A DNA stretch of 64,000 nucleotides from Spirogloea muscicola (Eukaryota; Streptophyta; Zygnematophyceae; Spirogloeales; Spirogloeaceae): the NCBI GenBank assembly GCA_009602725.1, contig WELB01000045.1, forward strand, positions 167,672-231,671. Reading direction: 5' to 3'. The notes under the pieces were generated by a model that worked only from the letters and a program-made list of their open reading frames with translations, was not told where the DNA came from and ran no database searches. Of the stretch, positions 10,932 to 23,293 are shown piece after piece (the first letter of the stretch is position 1; each line of letters starts with the position of its first letter). The translations under genes and the position numbers were made by a program.

Positions 10932-13900
10932 ATGCGCGCCGCCGGGCTGCCGCTGTTCCTGCAGCAGTGCCGCGCGCTGCTGGGCAAGAATGCGCTGCTC
11001 AGCTGGCGCAACAGGGCCTCCACCGCGCTGCAGGTGAGGCCGCCAATCCTCGCAGCTCCCACGCTCAGCGGCACCCTCCTCCACCTTCCTCCTCTGACGT
11101 TGGGCCCCGTCTCCGCTCGCCGATGGGGTGCTCCCAGCTGGGCTCCTCCCTCTTCTTCATCTTCCTCATCTGGGCGGTCGGCAAGGCCATCGACGCCAAC
11201 AACGCCACCGACACCAGCTACAAGAACCTCTTCACGCCCGGGCCCGAGGCCGTGACGCCCATCCCCGCCTGCGAGGAGGGCTACTTCATCCGCAAGCCCT
11301 GCTATGACTTCCTCTGGAGCGGCAACGGCTCCGCGCTCCTCGCCTCGCTCGTCCGCAATATATCCCTCAACAACCATGGCCGGCCTATCGACCTCCAGAC
11401 TAAGGTGATTGGCATGGCTATGCTCGTCCGCCCCACTGGCTGATGTTCCCCTCTTCCCCTTTCTCCTCCCTCTCCTTCCTTGCTACTCCACCATCAAGCA
11501 CCTCCCCTAGGCTTTCTCCCACCCCCCTTCACCCTCCAACATAGCTACCGCTTGTAGGACTTCACTAGCTCACGATCAAGCTCTCCTGAATATGTCTCAG
11601 CAATGCCATTGCCTGATGAAGGTCCTGGGCTTTGCGACGCCCTCAGACGTGGACGACTGGCTGGCTGCTCACACGCTGCGTGCACCGGCTGCGCTGCACC
11701 TGCGAGAGCTGGCCAACGGTGGCATCGGCTTTGGGCTGCAAAGCAACTCCACAGTTGTAGCATACCGCGGCAACTTCCAGGACCCCAACTTCAAGTTCCA
11801 GCTGCCACTGCAGGCTGCCGCTGAGCGCGAGATCACTCGTTACATCTCCCGAGGCACGGCCCCTGCTCTGTTGCACATGGCTGCCTGCATCAGGTTGATG
11901 GCGCTGTGATTCCCCCCCTGTAGAGCTTCTGCTCATGTCGACGGTGCTGCCTGTGCCTCGCACAGACTGGTCCATTGTGTGGGCACCGAGCTTCCGCGAG
12001 TTCGCGCACCCGGCTATTGACACGTTCTCGGAGGTGGCCACCATCGGGCCGACTTTCCTGTTTGCCGCTGCCATGTTTGGGTTTGTCATTCAGATCAGCG
12101 CAATCGTACGCGAGAAGGAACTTCACCTGCGCCAGGTGCTGCTGCCACTTTGGCGCCGTATCCTCAAATCCTCCACATTCTTCCTCCATGCATTAGCATC
12201 CCGCGTACGAGTTTGGCAATGGATTTGTGGCGCCGGCATTGCTGAACGCCAGCCACTGAGCTTCCTGAAAGCTGGCGCGCACTGATGCGCTATCGGGCTC
12301 GGTGGGCATGGTGGGCAATGTTCGTGGCACAGGCGATGGCGACAATGGGCCTGCTGCAGTCAGCCTACTGGCTGACGTGGCTGCTGTGGGAGGCGGTGCT
12401 GGCGGCCGCGTGGGCCCTGCTGCTCGTGCTCTTCGGCCTCGCCTTCCAGTTCGACTTTTTCCGCCACAACGACTTCGGCGTGCTCTACGTCTTCTTCTTC
12501 CTCTTCGCTCTCAACATGGTCCATGCCGAAGCCTCCCGTCTTTCTGATAAAAGCGTCGGTTTTCTACCTTGGGATCTGGCGCTCTCTGTCCACGACTCTG
12601 GATCGCAGCTCTAAATTTTAACGCGTCGAGGGTGCAGGATGCAACCAGAGGAGTATCAAACATGTTGATCCTGTGAAGCTTGGCAGCCGAGGTTGGTGTG
12701 TTGATGCCCCCGAGGGGCCCCTCGCTGTCGCATGCAGATCGGCTTCGCGTTCATGCTTTCAACCTTCCTGCAGGCGTCCTCGTCAGCAACAACCCTTGGA
12801 TTCAGCATTTTCATCGTCGGCTTCATCACTGAGGTGCCCTGTTACGATGCAGCGTCAGCTTGCTCTCTGGTTCCCATTGCAAAGACCAGATGTGTTACTG
12901 AGCATTGCAAAGCTGACAATTGGCCGATTTCCTTTGATGGCTCTGCTCCTTTCAGCTCATCACGCAGTTTGGGTTTCCGTACGACAAGCAATTCGCAGAT
13001 GTGCTGTGGTGGGTGTGGTCGGTCTTCCCACCAAACCTGCTGACGATCGGGCTCAAGTACCTGGGTGACACAACCGCCACGCCGCAGGACCCTGGTACCA
13101 ACTGGTCCAATGTTGACCAGTGCCCTCCTCGCGACGACCAGTGCGTCATCACCTTGGTCAGTCCATCATACTAGTCTTGACATGATCGAGGCTTTGCCAT
13201 TGGATGGACTCAGAAGAATTTGTGGCCTCCTGCTCGACGAGGGTGTGATGTCAGGCAGAGGCGTCACTCCACTCGTGCCACTTGTGCGCAGGCCGTGATC
13301 TACAAGTGGCTGGCCGTGACGTTCGTCGTCTGGTTCGTCCTGGCATTGTACTTCGACAACGTATTTCCCAATGACAGTGGCGTCCACAGACCCTGGCTCT
13401 TCTTCGTCTCACCAAATTACTGGCTTGGCCGCTCTGGGGCTACCACGGAAGGTCTGTCATGATCTGGGCTCCTTCTGTTTTCACAACCCTTTGCTTTGAC
13501 ACAATGAGCTGACATCGCCAACCTGCTGCCAAGGCGCAGCGCTTCCTCATGAGCCCCTTTCGGTTGTGCAAGTTTTGCAGGGAAGGCTTGCAGCTGCTGC
13601 GGCAGGAGAGGCCAAGTAGCGAGGCCTGGTGTTGAGGTCGATGCGACTGATGTGGACGCCGACGTGGCTGTGGAGAAGGAGACCATAAAGGAGCAGGCTC
13701 GGTGCGGCGCACCGCTTGACCCCTCGGTCGCTGTGCAACTCTGCGGCTTGGCCAAGACCTTTGCTGGATCCCGCAAGCGCACAGGCTGCTGTCGGTATCG
13801 AGCCTTGCCGCCCTTCCAAGCCGTTAAGGTTGGTAAAGCAAGTCAATATATCACACCTTCAATGCACGTTCTTGATCAGCAGGCGATTGACATGGAGTTG

Positions 13901-16537
13901 AGCTCCTCTGAGCTCCCTGCTCTTCTGAGCTCCCTGCTGGGGCCGCCTTGCAGGGGGCTTGGTTCAATGTGGAGCGAGGGAAGCTCTTCTGCCTGCTGGG
14001 GCCCAACGGCGCAGGCAAGAGCACCACCATTCACTGTCTCACGGGCATCATCCCCTCCACAGGCGGCGACGGTGAACCCTCCTAATCAAATGATCCCCTG
14101 CTTGTGATACTGCCTGCATAGCTCAAATTGAGCTCAATCTGTTGCAGCGTCTCAGCCTTAAGTCGTACAGTCCAGGAGGCCTTTCTGAATACCCTTGCTG
14201 TACACTGGGAGCTTATTCAAGGCTGACACTATCTGCGAGCACGTGGCGCACAAGAGCTTGTGCAAGGAGTCTTATCATTTGGGAAAGCCCATTTGCAACT
14301 GCTTGGAGCAATGTGTGTCGTATATTGGGAATGTTGTATCGTTAAACTGCGATGCTACAGTTGTACTGTGCAGCCTAGCCTAGTCATGTCGTAAGGCAGC
14401 AATCTCTGACTTTCTGTGACCTGGTTGGTGTCATATTCAAGCCTTGGTGTGTGGTGACTCCATCAAGAGCCCTGCAGGCATGACGCGCATCCGAAGCAAG
14501 ATGGGTGTTTGCCCTCAGGTAGGCTGTCTCAAACTGACCATTGCCCAACCCCTTGAGTCCTGCTTCGTAGGTGATGGCAAAGGTCTCTGCAAAACAATGT
14601 CCGAGATTTCATCTTCAGGACTAAAATTTCTCTACGGAATTAGCGTTTCCCAGGGTTTGGCGTGCAGGTTTGCCAAGGCTCCAAGACTTATCTGGAGCCT
14701 GTGCTCAGCTTAAGTGGTCTAACCCATCATGGCTGCATGTTGCAGTTTGACATCCTGTGGGACAGCCTCTCAGGGCGGGAGCACCTGAGACTCTTTGCGC
14801 TCATAAAGGGCCTTCCCAGCAGCCAGCTTCATTTCGTATGTTCTTACACTTGAGTCTTTCATCACAGGCCTTCTGCATTAAGAAGCCTCATATTGAGAGA
14901 CAGATAATAACATTGACGACGTGCTTTAAGCAACTAATTGCAAGCTTGCTCTTCTACTTCTTGAGCAGGAAACAGAAGATCTCCTGTCAAGAGTTCGATT
15001 GACTGAGGCAGCCAATGTCCCAGCAGGGAGCTACAGCGGGGGCATGAAGCGTAGGCTTAGCGTTGCCGTGGCATTGATAGGGGATCCTGAGATCGTCTTT
15101 CTTGATGAGCCGGTCCGCTTCTTCTGCACTCATTACTTACCTCACTGCTAAATCATGACATTCCTCTCCAATACACTTGGACCTACAAGAGCCTACATGC
15201 ATATTCAGTAGCTACTTTTGACGTGAATCTGACAGATCTCCATGATGCGGCATATTGTGTGTCAAGCAGACGACTGGCATGGACCCTGTGACAAGGCGGC
15301 ATGTGTGGGACATCCTTGAGTCCGCTAAGAAGGGCCGAGCTGTTGTCCTGACCACACACTCCATGGAGGAGGCAGACGTCCTGGGCGACAGAATTGCCAT
15401 CATGGCCAGAGGGCGAGTGAGGTGCCTGGGGACATCCATCCACTTGAAGACCAAGTTTGGGGCCGGCTACATCCTTAACCTCTCTGTGCGGGCTCTCGGC
15501 CCTCGCAAGGTTGGCAGTGACACGGATTTGGCTGGCCAGGCTGCAGCTGAAGCCCAGCGGGCAGTGGTAGTGAAGGATTTTGTGAAGGAGGTGAGTGCTT
15601 TCCATCAACTTTTGCAGGGCATTAGCACTGACAAGTCTCTCAGAAGACTCGCTACATCTCCCCTATCTTCATGAAGGAGCTTCACGGGGATGACAATCGT
15701 GCATATGTTTGTATACAAAGCCTTGGTCATCAAGGCCTGCAACATGACAGAGGTTTGTGTATTTGCAGCAATTGGGTATAGAGCCAACGAGCAACTCCGG
15801 GCCTTACATCAGATTTCTCATTCCCAGACAGCTTGAGCCGCGCCTTACTGTGAGCCCCTTTCTTTGCTCATTTGCTTCTTGTGGAAATTGCTCATGTATT
15901 GCTGTTTGTTCCAGCAAAACGTTGCCCTCACGAGAGATACTCCAGACCTTGTCAAGCTGGCCTTATCACATGCTCTGACCAAGAAGTGCCTTCGTTTCCA
16001 CTGTGCAGGGCTTCTTCGCAACCCTGCAGGAGAGGAAAGCTACATTGGGTGTGACTGACTGTCAGCTATCTCTTACAACTTTGGAGGAGGTGTTTCTGAA
16101 GATAGCCCAGGAAGCTGAATTAGAGAACACATCATCCGAGTCCCGCTTCGAGGATTTTCAAATGAATGACTTCACCACCTTGCATGTAAGTTACTCATCA
16201 ACAAGGCCAAGCAGTAATTGAAAGCAACTGTTAAAACCATGTATAACCATGTAGATTCTATATATATCTATTTATGCTTTGTCTCAATCTCTGCTTCTTC
16301 TTTAAGCAGCTGCCTTCAGTATTTCTTCCATGCCTTTGCCTGCAGGTCCCATTGGGATGCCGTCTCGTCGCCGTCCCAAACTCAATATCACCAGAAAATC
16401 CGGCTGGGTTGATGGTTGAGGTCTTCTGGACGCAGGATACGGAAGGCAATCTCAAAATAGCCTACATCTCTTCACCAATGCCGTATAGAGCCGATGGCAT
16501 GGCATCCCCCCTTCCAGTTGCAGCTCCTGTCGGTTGA
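10932..16537 (+). CDS. ABC transporter subfamily A, second type (about 18 exons)
   Basis: ATP-driven membrane transporter, probably of lipids, not a close copy of its divergent neighbour. The start ATG at 10932 opens with [20 protein letters not shown]. Phase-consistent exons: 10932-11033, 11138-11404, from 11601, 12333-12518, 12738-12833, 12956-13156, 13292-13451, to 13828, 13954-14071, 14442-14518, 14746-14835, 14969-15112, 15270-15590, 15769-15849, 16009-16185 and 16346-16537. The membrane part includes [16 protein letters not shown], diagnostic of the ABCA group with a M-G-L-x-x-x-x-Y-W motif, and hydrophobic stretches through 13450. The ATPase part has [11 protein letters not shown] (Walker A), [20 protein letters not shown] (signature), IVFLDEPTTGMDP (Walker B) and [15 protein letters not shown] (H-loop). 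The C-terminal regulatory region carries [16 protein letters not shown] small exon near 15640 is uncertain. The gene looks intact. Confidence 0.92.
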
Positions 16538-16779
16538 GAAGAGAGCTGTTGCAGCTCATGTATCAATGCTAGAAAATGTGTCAAGACGAGCTTGTCTAAT
16601 TTCTTGTATTTATTTGTATATTATCATTTTTACACTTGCCATCGGCAAGTTGGGATTGAGTATGAGCAATATCCGGTGCTTTAGTGTTCTTAGCGAGTTC
16701 AGGTGCTTTGCAAGGTGATAACAGACCAAGCGTGACCACGTGGCCGGCAAATCAATAGATCAGGATCGGGGCTTGGCAA

Positions 16780-16990
16780 GGGCGACAACGGAGACTGGAT
16801 TGCTGGAGACTTGCACACACATTGAACACCTTCTTTTCCGCCCTCTACTTATTCTGACTTGCATCCGCTGCCTCGAGGTCATTGAGCGCCCACTTGCTGA
16901 CGTTGTGGATAACAATATCCAGCTTTTACGCCATCCGGCCCTTTCTTGGGCTGGCCTCTCACAACATTGTCGTAAACTGGAAGAGCCGTT
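16780..16990 (+). repeat. LINE 3' tail fragment, subfamily E, with hairpin unit
   Basis: Decayed coding end (frame reading close to YSDLHPLPRGH-stop near 16844-16880) followed by GGGCTGGCCTCTCACAACAT, a decayed version of the hairpin unit that is repeated at 41400-43530. Confidence 0.6.
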
Positions 16991-17399
16991 TCTCTATCTA
17001 TGCATACGTCCAGTACTTTGTTGCAGTTTGACAAAGCATCACAAAGCAACAATGTAACAGTGCAACCAGAAAGCTGCGCAATGTAGCTATTACACAAGGA
17101 CCTCATCATACTTATGAGAGTTTGCTGTGGACATGATGGCATTAAATACGAGGAAGAGATACTGGGCTGCCATAGCTGCAATAGGATGCCTAACGACAGA
17201 AGACTGCTCTAGATACGTGACAACAGGTACTGGCTTAGCAAGTACTATCTCCACAATGGAAGCCCTCACAGGTACCCGCAAGCAAATCAGTCTTTCCGTG
17301 CTGCAATGGAGCCCAACTGTGCTTGGGACATGGGCACTTCATCTAAGCTGCGAGCAAGCTGCCCTAATCTAAGCATCCAGCTTTACTGATATGTGCCCC

Positions 17400-17830
17400 T
17401 TGTTGCTTCGCAATGCCCTGCTCATTCGTTTTCACAGCCATCGCCTCGCCCCTTTCGCCTTCAGTCTTCCTGGAAAGGCTTCCCCTTCTCTCTTGCAAGC
17501 CATACGTGCGGCGTCTGGACGTGGTCGCCACCCCCTGGAGCGGTGGGCCTCGTCTGCTCCTGGACGTGGTACTGATCGACGCATACAAGGCTGGCGCACC
17601 TACGTCAACCGTGTCTGGCTGGGCCACGTCCATCGCGGAGCGCATGAACGAGCGGCACTACCGGGACTATCCCTAAGGGGACCATCTTTATCCGTGTGCC
17701 ATGGATATCTACGGAGGCTACAGCGTAAAATGGTCCTCCCTGATCCAGCATCTGGCCCGGCTGGTTGATGCGCGTCGTCGAAGCCGGGGGGGCAGCTTGG
17801 GCCACTCCAGCATTTCGCAGGCCTTAGTTG
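17400..17830 (+). mobile_element. Decayed LINE endonuclease-domain fragment
   Basis: Frames over 17413-17676 read RRLDVVATPWSGGPRLLLDV, then V-L-I-D-A-Y-K. This corresponds to the RRTLDIV...ALVDVVVTEAYK nuclease-like stretch of the longer copy at 51726-52898, followed by a match to the W-x-x-S-I region. It has diverged strongly from that copy and belongs to an older or different subfamily. Confidence 0.6.
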
Positions 17831-17924
17831 CATAATATAAAATGCGGCTCTCGCTTAGTTTGCAGCGCTCGCAAGCATTGGCTCTTCATCAACGTGCAGG
17901 GCGCGCTCTATATCAGGCCTCCGG

Positions 17925-18125
17925 CTTTTCGTGGCGGCGCTCCAGCTCCCCAAGTCAGCTTGTGTCAGATTTGTTTGTGCTCACCCGTGGGTATTAATGG
18001 CACCTTACTTTAGGTCTCCGTATTATGTAGCCTTGTTTAGTTTGCACTAGACTCTGCCTGAACAATGGTTTGGCTTGCATTGGCCTCCCTTTCATTTCCT
18101 GCGCCCCACGCGCCTTCTCTCTCTC
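17925..18125 (+). repeat. LINE 3' end, subfamily C
   Basis: Same layout as 10216-10442: the APAPQVS-like coding end, the TTTGTGCTCACCCGTGGGTA segment, then the 3' UTR ending in CGCCTTCTCTC. Confidence 0.8.
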
Positions 18126-18280
18126 CGGAGAAGACAATTTCGTGTGTTTGAAACAAACGAAACGAAGGGAGTGCCACTCCGGAGAAGGGAGTGCCACTTC
18201 TCTCCGGAGACGGCGCGCGGTGCGCATGAAATTGAAAGGGAGGTCAATTCTAGCCTTACAAATCTCCGGATAGAATAGTT
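18126..18280 (-). repeat. LINE 3' tail end, subfamily C/B mix
   Basis: Contains the terminal B motif TTTCGTGTGTTTGAAAC and the reverse of the C terminus (GGCGCGCGGTGCGCATGAAA) adjoining the plus-strand copy, giving a tail-to-tail junction near 18125. Confidence 0.65.
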
Positions 18281-18299
18281 CAATCGTTCAAAACACCCT

Positions 18300-18540
18300 C
18301 TGTTAGCGCTTCCCCTGGCCCCTTTCTCGTACTTTGTTCATTCTTTTCTGGGCTGGCTTTTCCAGCCCCTATCCTCAATGGGCGAGCCCTTCTCTCTGTA
18401 TGCACCTGGCTGGCTTCTACAGCACCAGGAGGATTGGAGTGTGCATTGAGTAATGAAGGGCCTGGGCCTGGATGGCCAAGTACAAAGGCAAGCACACTGA
18501 CAGATGTACATCACCTGCTGCTAAACTACAGCTGGCCCGC
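18300..18540. repeat. LINE 3' tails, subfamily D (+) and subfamily A (-)
   Basis: 18300-18400 (+) has the subfamily D tail (TTTGTTCATTC, GGGCTGGCTTTTCCAGCCC hairpin, CTCAATGGGCGAGCCC). 18455-18540 (-) has the A tail (GGCCTGGATGGCC palindrome and AAGTACAAAGGCAAGCACA). It ends about 195 bases before the AspRS start codon. Confidence 0.75.
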
Positions 18541-18734
18541 CTCCAGCAGCAGCAGCCGCGTCGGATCCATCTATTCGCGTATTTGCAGGAGGCCCCGAGT
18601 AGCACAGCTCCCCGGCGCCGCCATCGCCGCCGCCGCGCCGCAAGAGCGCGCAGTCGTCAGTGCGGGATCCTGCGACGAGAGCTTCGCGGGCCTGCGCGGC
18701 CTCCCGGCTCTACGAGGCGAGCGGGGGCTCCAGC

Positions 18735-21700
18735 ATGAGCGCCCGCCTGCTGCGAGCTGCGGCGGCAGGGGTCGCGCTGCGGTCGCCATGGAGCTGCCAA
18801 TCCTCGGGCAGCTTCTGCCGCCGCCGCAGCGGCGGCGGCGGCGGCGGTGGCCTCGCCCGCATCGCCTGCGCGCTCCGGGCCGCCCCNCAAGTGCGGCCAC
18901 CTGGGCGCCGCCGCCGCCGGCGCGCGCGTCCGCTTGTGCGGCTGGGTGGCGTCGCAGCGCAGCCACGGCGGCGTGGCCTTCGTCAACCTCCGGGACGACT
19001 CCGGCATCGTGCAGGTCCTCGCCTTGCCCACTCTAAATCTTAAACCCTTAGCCACTTCCTGCAACCACCACCTGCTTGGCCTGGACCTCCCTGGTGGACC
19101 TTCTCAGCTCCTGCATTGTGCCACCGCCGGCTCACAGGTGACGACCGACCCCCTGGGCTTTCCGGCAGTCCATGACGCTGCGGAGCGCGTGCGCATCGAG
19201 TACGTGGTTGCGGTCGAGGGCACGGTGCGGCTGCGGCCCGACGGCCTTGCGAATCCCCGTATGGCCACCGGCGAGATTGAGGTTCGGCGGTCTCCGCTCT
19301 TCGGATTGGTCCACCCATGTCAGCCTCTCGTCACGTCTGCTGCGAAACTGCTGGTGTTGAGGCGTTCTGCAGGTGGGAATGGCTTGTGGGCGTCTATGCA
19401 GGTTGTGGCAGAGTCGTTGCAGTTGCTAAATGTGGTGCGTGGCGCGCTGCCATTCCCAGTGACCATTGCCGAGGGCGAGGTGGACCATGTGCGCGAGGAG
19501 GTGCGCCTCAGGTGCACTGCTGTCTACCACCGCCCACCTCCTTTCACGGGACACTCGCTAGCAGAATTCAACAACAAAAGATACATATCGCTAACAATCT
19601 CCAATTTATGTCAGAGCCACTGCTGCATAGAGAGGTCAGAGGTCAGGGCACAGTATGGATAGTGAAGGTTATTGTTAGGGGTTCATATTAACGGTGACTA
19701 TTCTGAAACCAGAGCTGCAGCTGAACCTTGTGACCTGATAGATGATTTCAGCTTTGTTTTGGATCTCACACACGTGGTATCAGCCCTACTTAGCTTTGAG
19801 CTTGGTGCCTCGCACGGCGCAGGTATCGCCACTTGGACCTGCGACGACTGGAGATGAGCCGCAATTTGCGGCTGCGACACCAGCTTGTCAAGGCGCTGCG
19901 GCGGTACCTCGAGGACGTTCTTGGCTTTGTGGAGGTGTGTCCAGCCTTGTAGGCAGCAGACCCTGTCTATGCATACAAGGCGCTGCGTTCACCTGCGTAT
20001 GTGTCAAAGTCTTGATGGTGCATTTAAAGCAGCATCGCCTCTACTGCACAAACAGATAGAGACACCCATTCTCACGAGGTCGACGCCAGAAGGGGCCAGA
20101 GATTTTCTGGTACCATCGCGTGTGCAGGTTGTCCCTCTGCTTTCTACATAAGGAGTGTTGTCTTTGTATCTCTCTTACCTCTGCTGGTCCTCTATGCGGA
20201 GCTTCTCCCTCAAGGGTTATGCACCTTCAGAAGTGTGAATCTAGATCTTGCACTTGCTTGAGATTGCAGACCGTCAGCAGACTGACCAACTGCACTTGTC
20301 ACTTGCTGTGCTTGCTCAGTCGGGGCATTTTTACGCGCTACCGCAAAGCCCTCAGCTCTTCAAGCAGATGCTTATGGTGTCTGGTTTTGACCGCTACTAC
20401 CAGATTGCCAGGTATAACTCAGGCAGCCCGCTTTTGCTCGCTCCAATTGGTGCCTGGGGGACTAGCCCTGGCAATGGATGTCTGTGCGTTGTAGCTTTTG
20501 AGCATGCTATCCTCAACAGAGTGATGATGATTTGAGCACCAAAGGACAACTCATGGCACGGCGAGCCACTGTCCATGCTTCATGGACAGTGGCTCCATAG
20601 GTACACAAAGGTGGGCAACGCAGAAGAAGCGGCAGGTCTGATTGTCCTCTTACACAGCGCTTGCTTTTGTTGTAACTCTGGTAGGTGCTTCCGCGACGAG
20701 GACCTGCGCTCAGATCGGCAGCCGGAGTTCACGCAGCTTGACATGGAGCTGGCTTTCACGCCGTGGGAGGACATGCTTGCCGTCAATGAGGACCTTATAC
20801 GCCACGTTGGTGATGCTTGCCTGCCTGTAGCTGCAGTCACCAAATTGCAACGGTAGCCTGTCGCAGGACTGTTTTGTAATTTTAGATGACTGTCTTCTTA
20901 GCGTGAACTTCTGGCGACTGGTTGTAACCTCGATCTTAAGTTCAGAATCAGGGCCAGCTGTTGCCATCCTGCGTGTGTGCTATTCTGCAATAAGTTGGTT
21001 TGCGTTACCTCGTGATATTACTCATCCTGAATGGCATTGTTAGGCTTGCACGTATCTTACAGGTCTTTAAGGAAGTTAAAGGCGTGGAGCTGCCCCCACA
21101 ATTCCAGCGCCTGACCTACAAGGACTGCATGGACCGTTACGGCTCCGACAAGCCTGACCTCCGATTCGGCATGGAGTGTGTCGATGTGAGATTTGTGGCT
21201 CATTGCTTTTGCTGCAACATAATGCCATTGGGAATACGGGCTGGGCTGGAACACGTCTTTAATTATATTGTGTTATTTGCTAGGCCTACTAGAGCTTGTC
21301 AGGACAGCGTAACAACACTCCTTCATGTATTGCAGGTGTCTGACCTCGTCAAGGACTCAACATTTAAGGTGTTCTCTGGGGCCATATCTGATGGCGGCCT
21401 GGTCAAGGCCATCACAGTGCCGGGGGGATCCGGCAAGGTGTCCACGACGCAGTTGAAGAAGGGTGACGTGTTCCAGGAGGCTGTCAGTGCTGGCTCCCGA
21501 GGCATTGCCTACCTGAAGGTGCTGGAAGGAGGTAAGAGTACTGCCGCTCCTCTCAACAGTCATATTCTTTTTGAGCTCTTTCTAAAGTCCACACACAGCA
21601 CGGCCCACCACTTAGCGCAATCTGCTTCTCCTAAGTAATTCGCGAAGAACAAGGTCTGCAGGCAGGACACCACAAGGTAATGAGTGATTTCTACACTTCT

Positions 21701-23293
21701 CATAACCTACATGTCTGATTTTAGGTGAAATTAATGCCATTCCTGCGGTAGCGTCAGCCTTCCCTCCCGAGCGCAGGGCTGACTTTTTGAAGCGCTGCGG
21801 TGCCACCACTGGAGACTTGGTCCTCATTGCCGCCGGGCCAGCAGCGCTGGTGAACAAGACTCTTGACCGTCTTCGCAATTATCTTGCACGGAACCTGGGG
21901 TTGCTGAACGAGGTATGCTGGTCTGCACCTGTTACTGTTCCTTGCCATGCGGGTCAATGTTTATGGATGGTATCTTACCCTCTTCGTTGACCAGGTTCAG
22001 AAACGTTCTTGTAAGCTGCTGCGCTTTTGTATAGATCTTCACAGCCTCGTCTCAATTGGTGGGGTCCTTGTCTTGTAGATGCACTCAGAAGCATTGCAGC
22101 GTCACTGACATCCACATCCACATTCATTGTGCTCTCGTCTCGGCTCTTAGGCTCCTCATTGAGTTTGCCGAACCCCTGACGTGCAAATGTGCAGGCAGAA
22201 CATGCGATTCTGTGGGTGACCGATTTCCCCATGTTCGAGTGGAATGAGGAGGGGCAGCGACTGGAGGTCACTGGCATACTAAGCAGGCCCTTGTTAATTG
22301 TGCAGCTAGTGCCTTTACTGAACCTCTGTGTGTACTGCCAGAAATTGTTGTTGGACTATCTGACAAGCAGCCTGACAGAACACCCTACGTCATCATGTGG
22401 TCAGGCACTTCATCACCCATTCACTGCTCCTCATCCAGAGGACTTGAACGACCTCAGCACAGCCAGAGCTTTAGCTTATGACCTTGTCTACAATGGAGTT
22501 GAGGTATGCATTTCCAAGTTCTGCTGCATTTGACTTGCACATTGCCCATCAAGTATCTCTACACTTTCAGAGTAAATGGGCATCACCAGCTGCCCTCGAA
22601 AAATGTGAGGACATGTCAATGAAGTCATGCTTTTGACTGCTGTGCTGCACAGATAGGAGGCGGCAGCTTGCGCATTTTTCAGCGCCACATCCAGGAGAAG
22701 GTGTTTGACATCATAGGCATGTCACCAAGTGTGGTACGTGCTGAGGTCCTCCAGTAGGATACTCTCATGTACAGAACAGACAGGAATGTAAAGACTGTGT
22801 CTACTTCAGAGGCTCAGGTGGGCATTTGTAATTGGAAATGCTAACTGAATTTCAGGCAGAGGAGAAATTTGGTTACCTTCTGGAGGCATTTGACTTGGGG
22901 GCTCCTCCTCATGGTGAGCAGGATCTGCATGCTCCACCACTTACTAACTGCAGGCAGTGTGCGAGCAGCAAATTGACAGTATATTCGATGCAGATTAGCT
23001 TGATACTCAAGGGTCTGTGAGAATTGAGCTCTCTAAATAAATTCGGATGCACGGAGGGTGCCTTTCTTCATCTGTCCATTCCTCATGGATATTACGCAGG
23101 GGGCATCGCTTATGGCATTGACCGCCTGGCGATGCTGCTGGCTGGAACGTCCTCAATTCGGGACGTCATTGCGTTTCCCAAGTCCACAACTGCTCAGTGC
23201 CTGCTTACTAATGCACCCTCCACGGTCGACCCTGTGCAACTCAAGGAGCTCTCTTTGGCCTTGACAGTAGAGCACAGACCTCTTTCACATTGA
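18735..23293 (+). CDS. Aspartyl-tRNA synthetase, bacterial/organellar type (15 exons)
   Basis: Charges tRNA-Asp (possibly also tRNA-Asn) for plastid and/or mitochondrion. Exons: 18735-19014, 19138-19281, 19402-19511, 19823-19934, 20056-20127, 20320-20411, 20685-20805, 21063-21185, 21336-21531, 21725-21912, 22195-22266, 22405-22503, 22653-22733, 22856-22913 and 23100-23293 (TGA), all phase-consistent, about 645 residues. The start [17 protein letters not shown] is Arg/Ala-rich, as in organelle transit peptides. Order: OB-fold anticodon-binding domain ([19 protein letters not shown]), YRHLDLRR, catalytic core [20 protein letters not shown], motif 2 [20 protein letters not shown], then the insertion (GAD) domain of bacterial-type AspRS in exons 9-10, and motif 3 [17 protein letters not shown] lone N at 18887 sits where the leader frame and the OB-fold frame differ, so exon 1 is probably right apart from that base. 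Confidence 0.95.
18887..18887. other. Single N at a reading-frame change
   Basis: One undetermined base in exon 1 of the AspRS gene. The transit-peptide frame upstream and the anticodon-binding-domain frame downstream are offset by one, so the N most likely stands for a wrong number of bases in a GC-rich run. Confidence 0.7.

Larger units (their letters stand above)
16538..18734. other. Intergenic region with LINE debris
   Basis: Besides the tails listed separately, 16538-16780 is the 3' flank of the ABCA gene. The stretch 17000-17390 has no recognised content; a minus-strand frame at 17090-17281 is discussed among the rejected items. The stretch 18545-18734 is the GC-rich leader of the aspartyl-tRNA synthetase gene. 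Confidence 0.45.

Noticed and set aside
10409-11377. 322-codon open frame on the minus strand
   Set aside because: It is antisense to exons 1-2 of the plus-strand ABCA gene; its openness follows from GC-rich codons and it shows no domain.
17090-17281. Minus-strand frame with ASIVEIVLA, faintly like an ABC transporter loop
   Set aside because: Too short, no neighbouring exons and no second motif; chance resemblance is likely.
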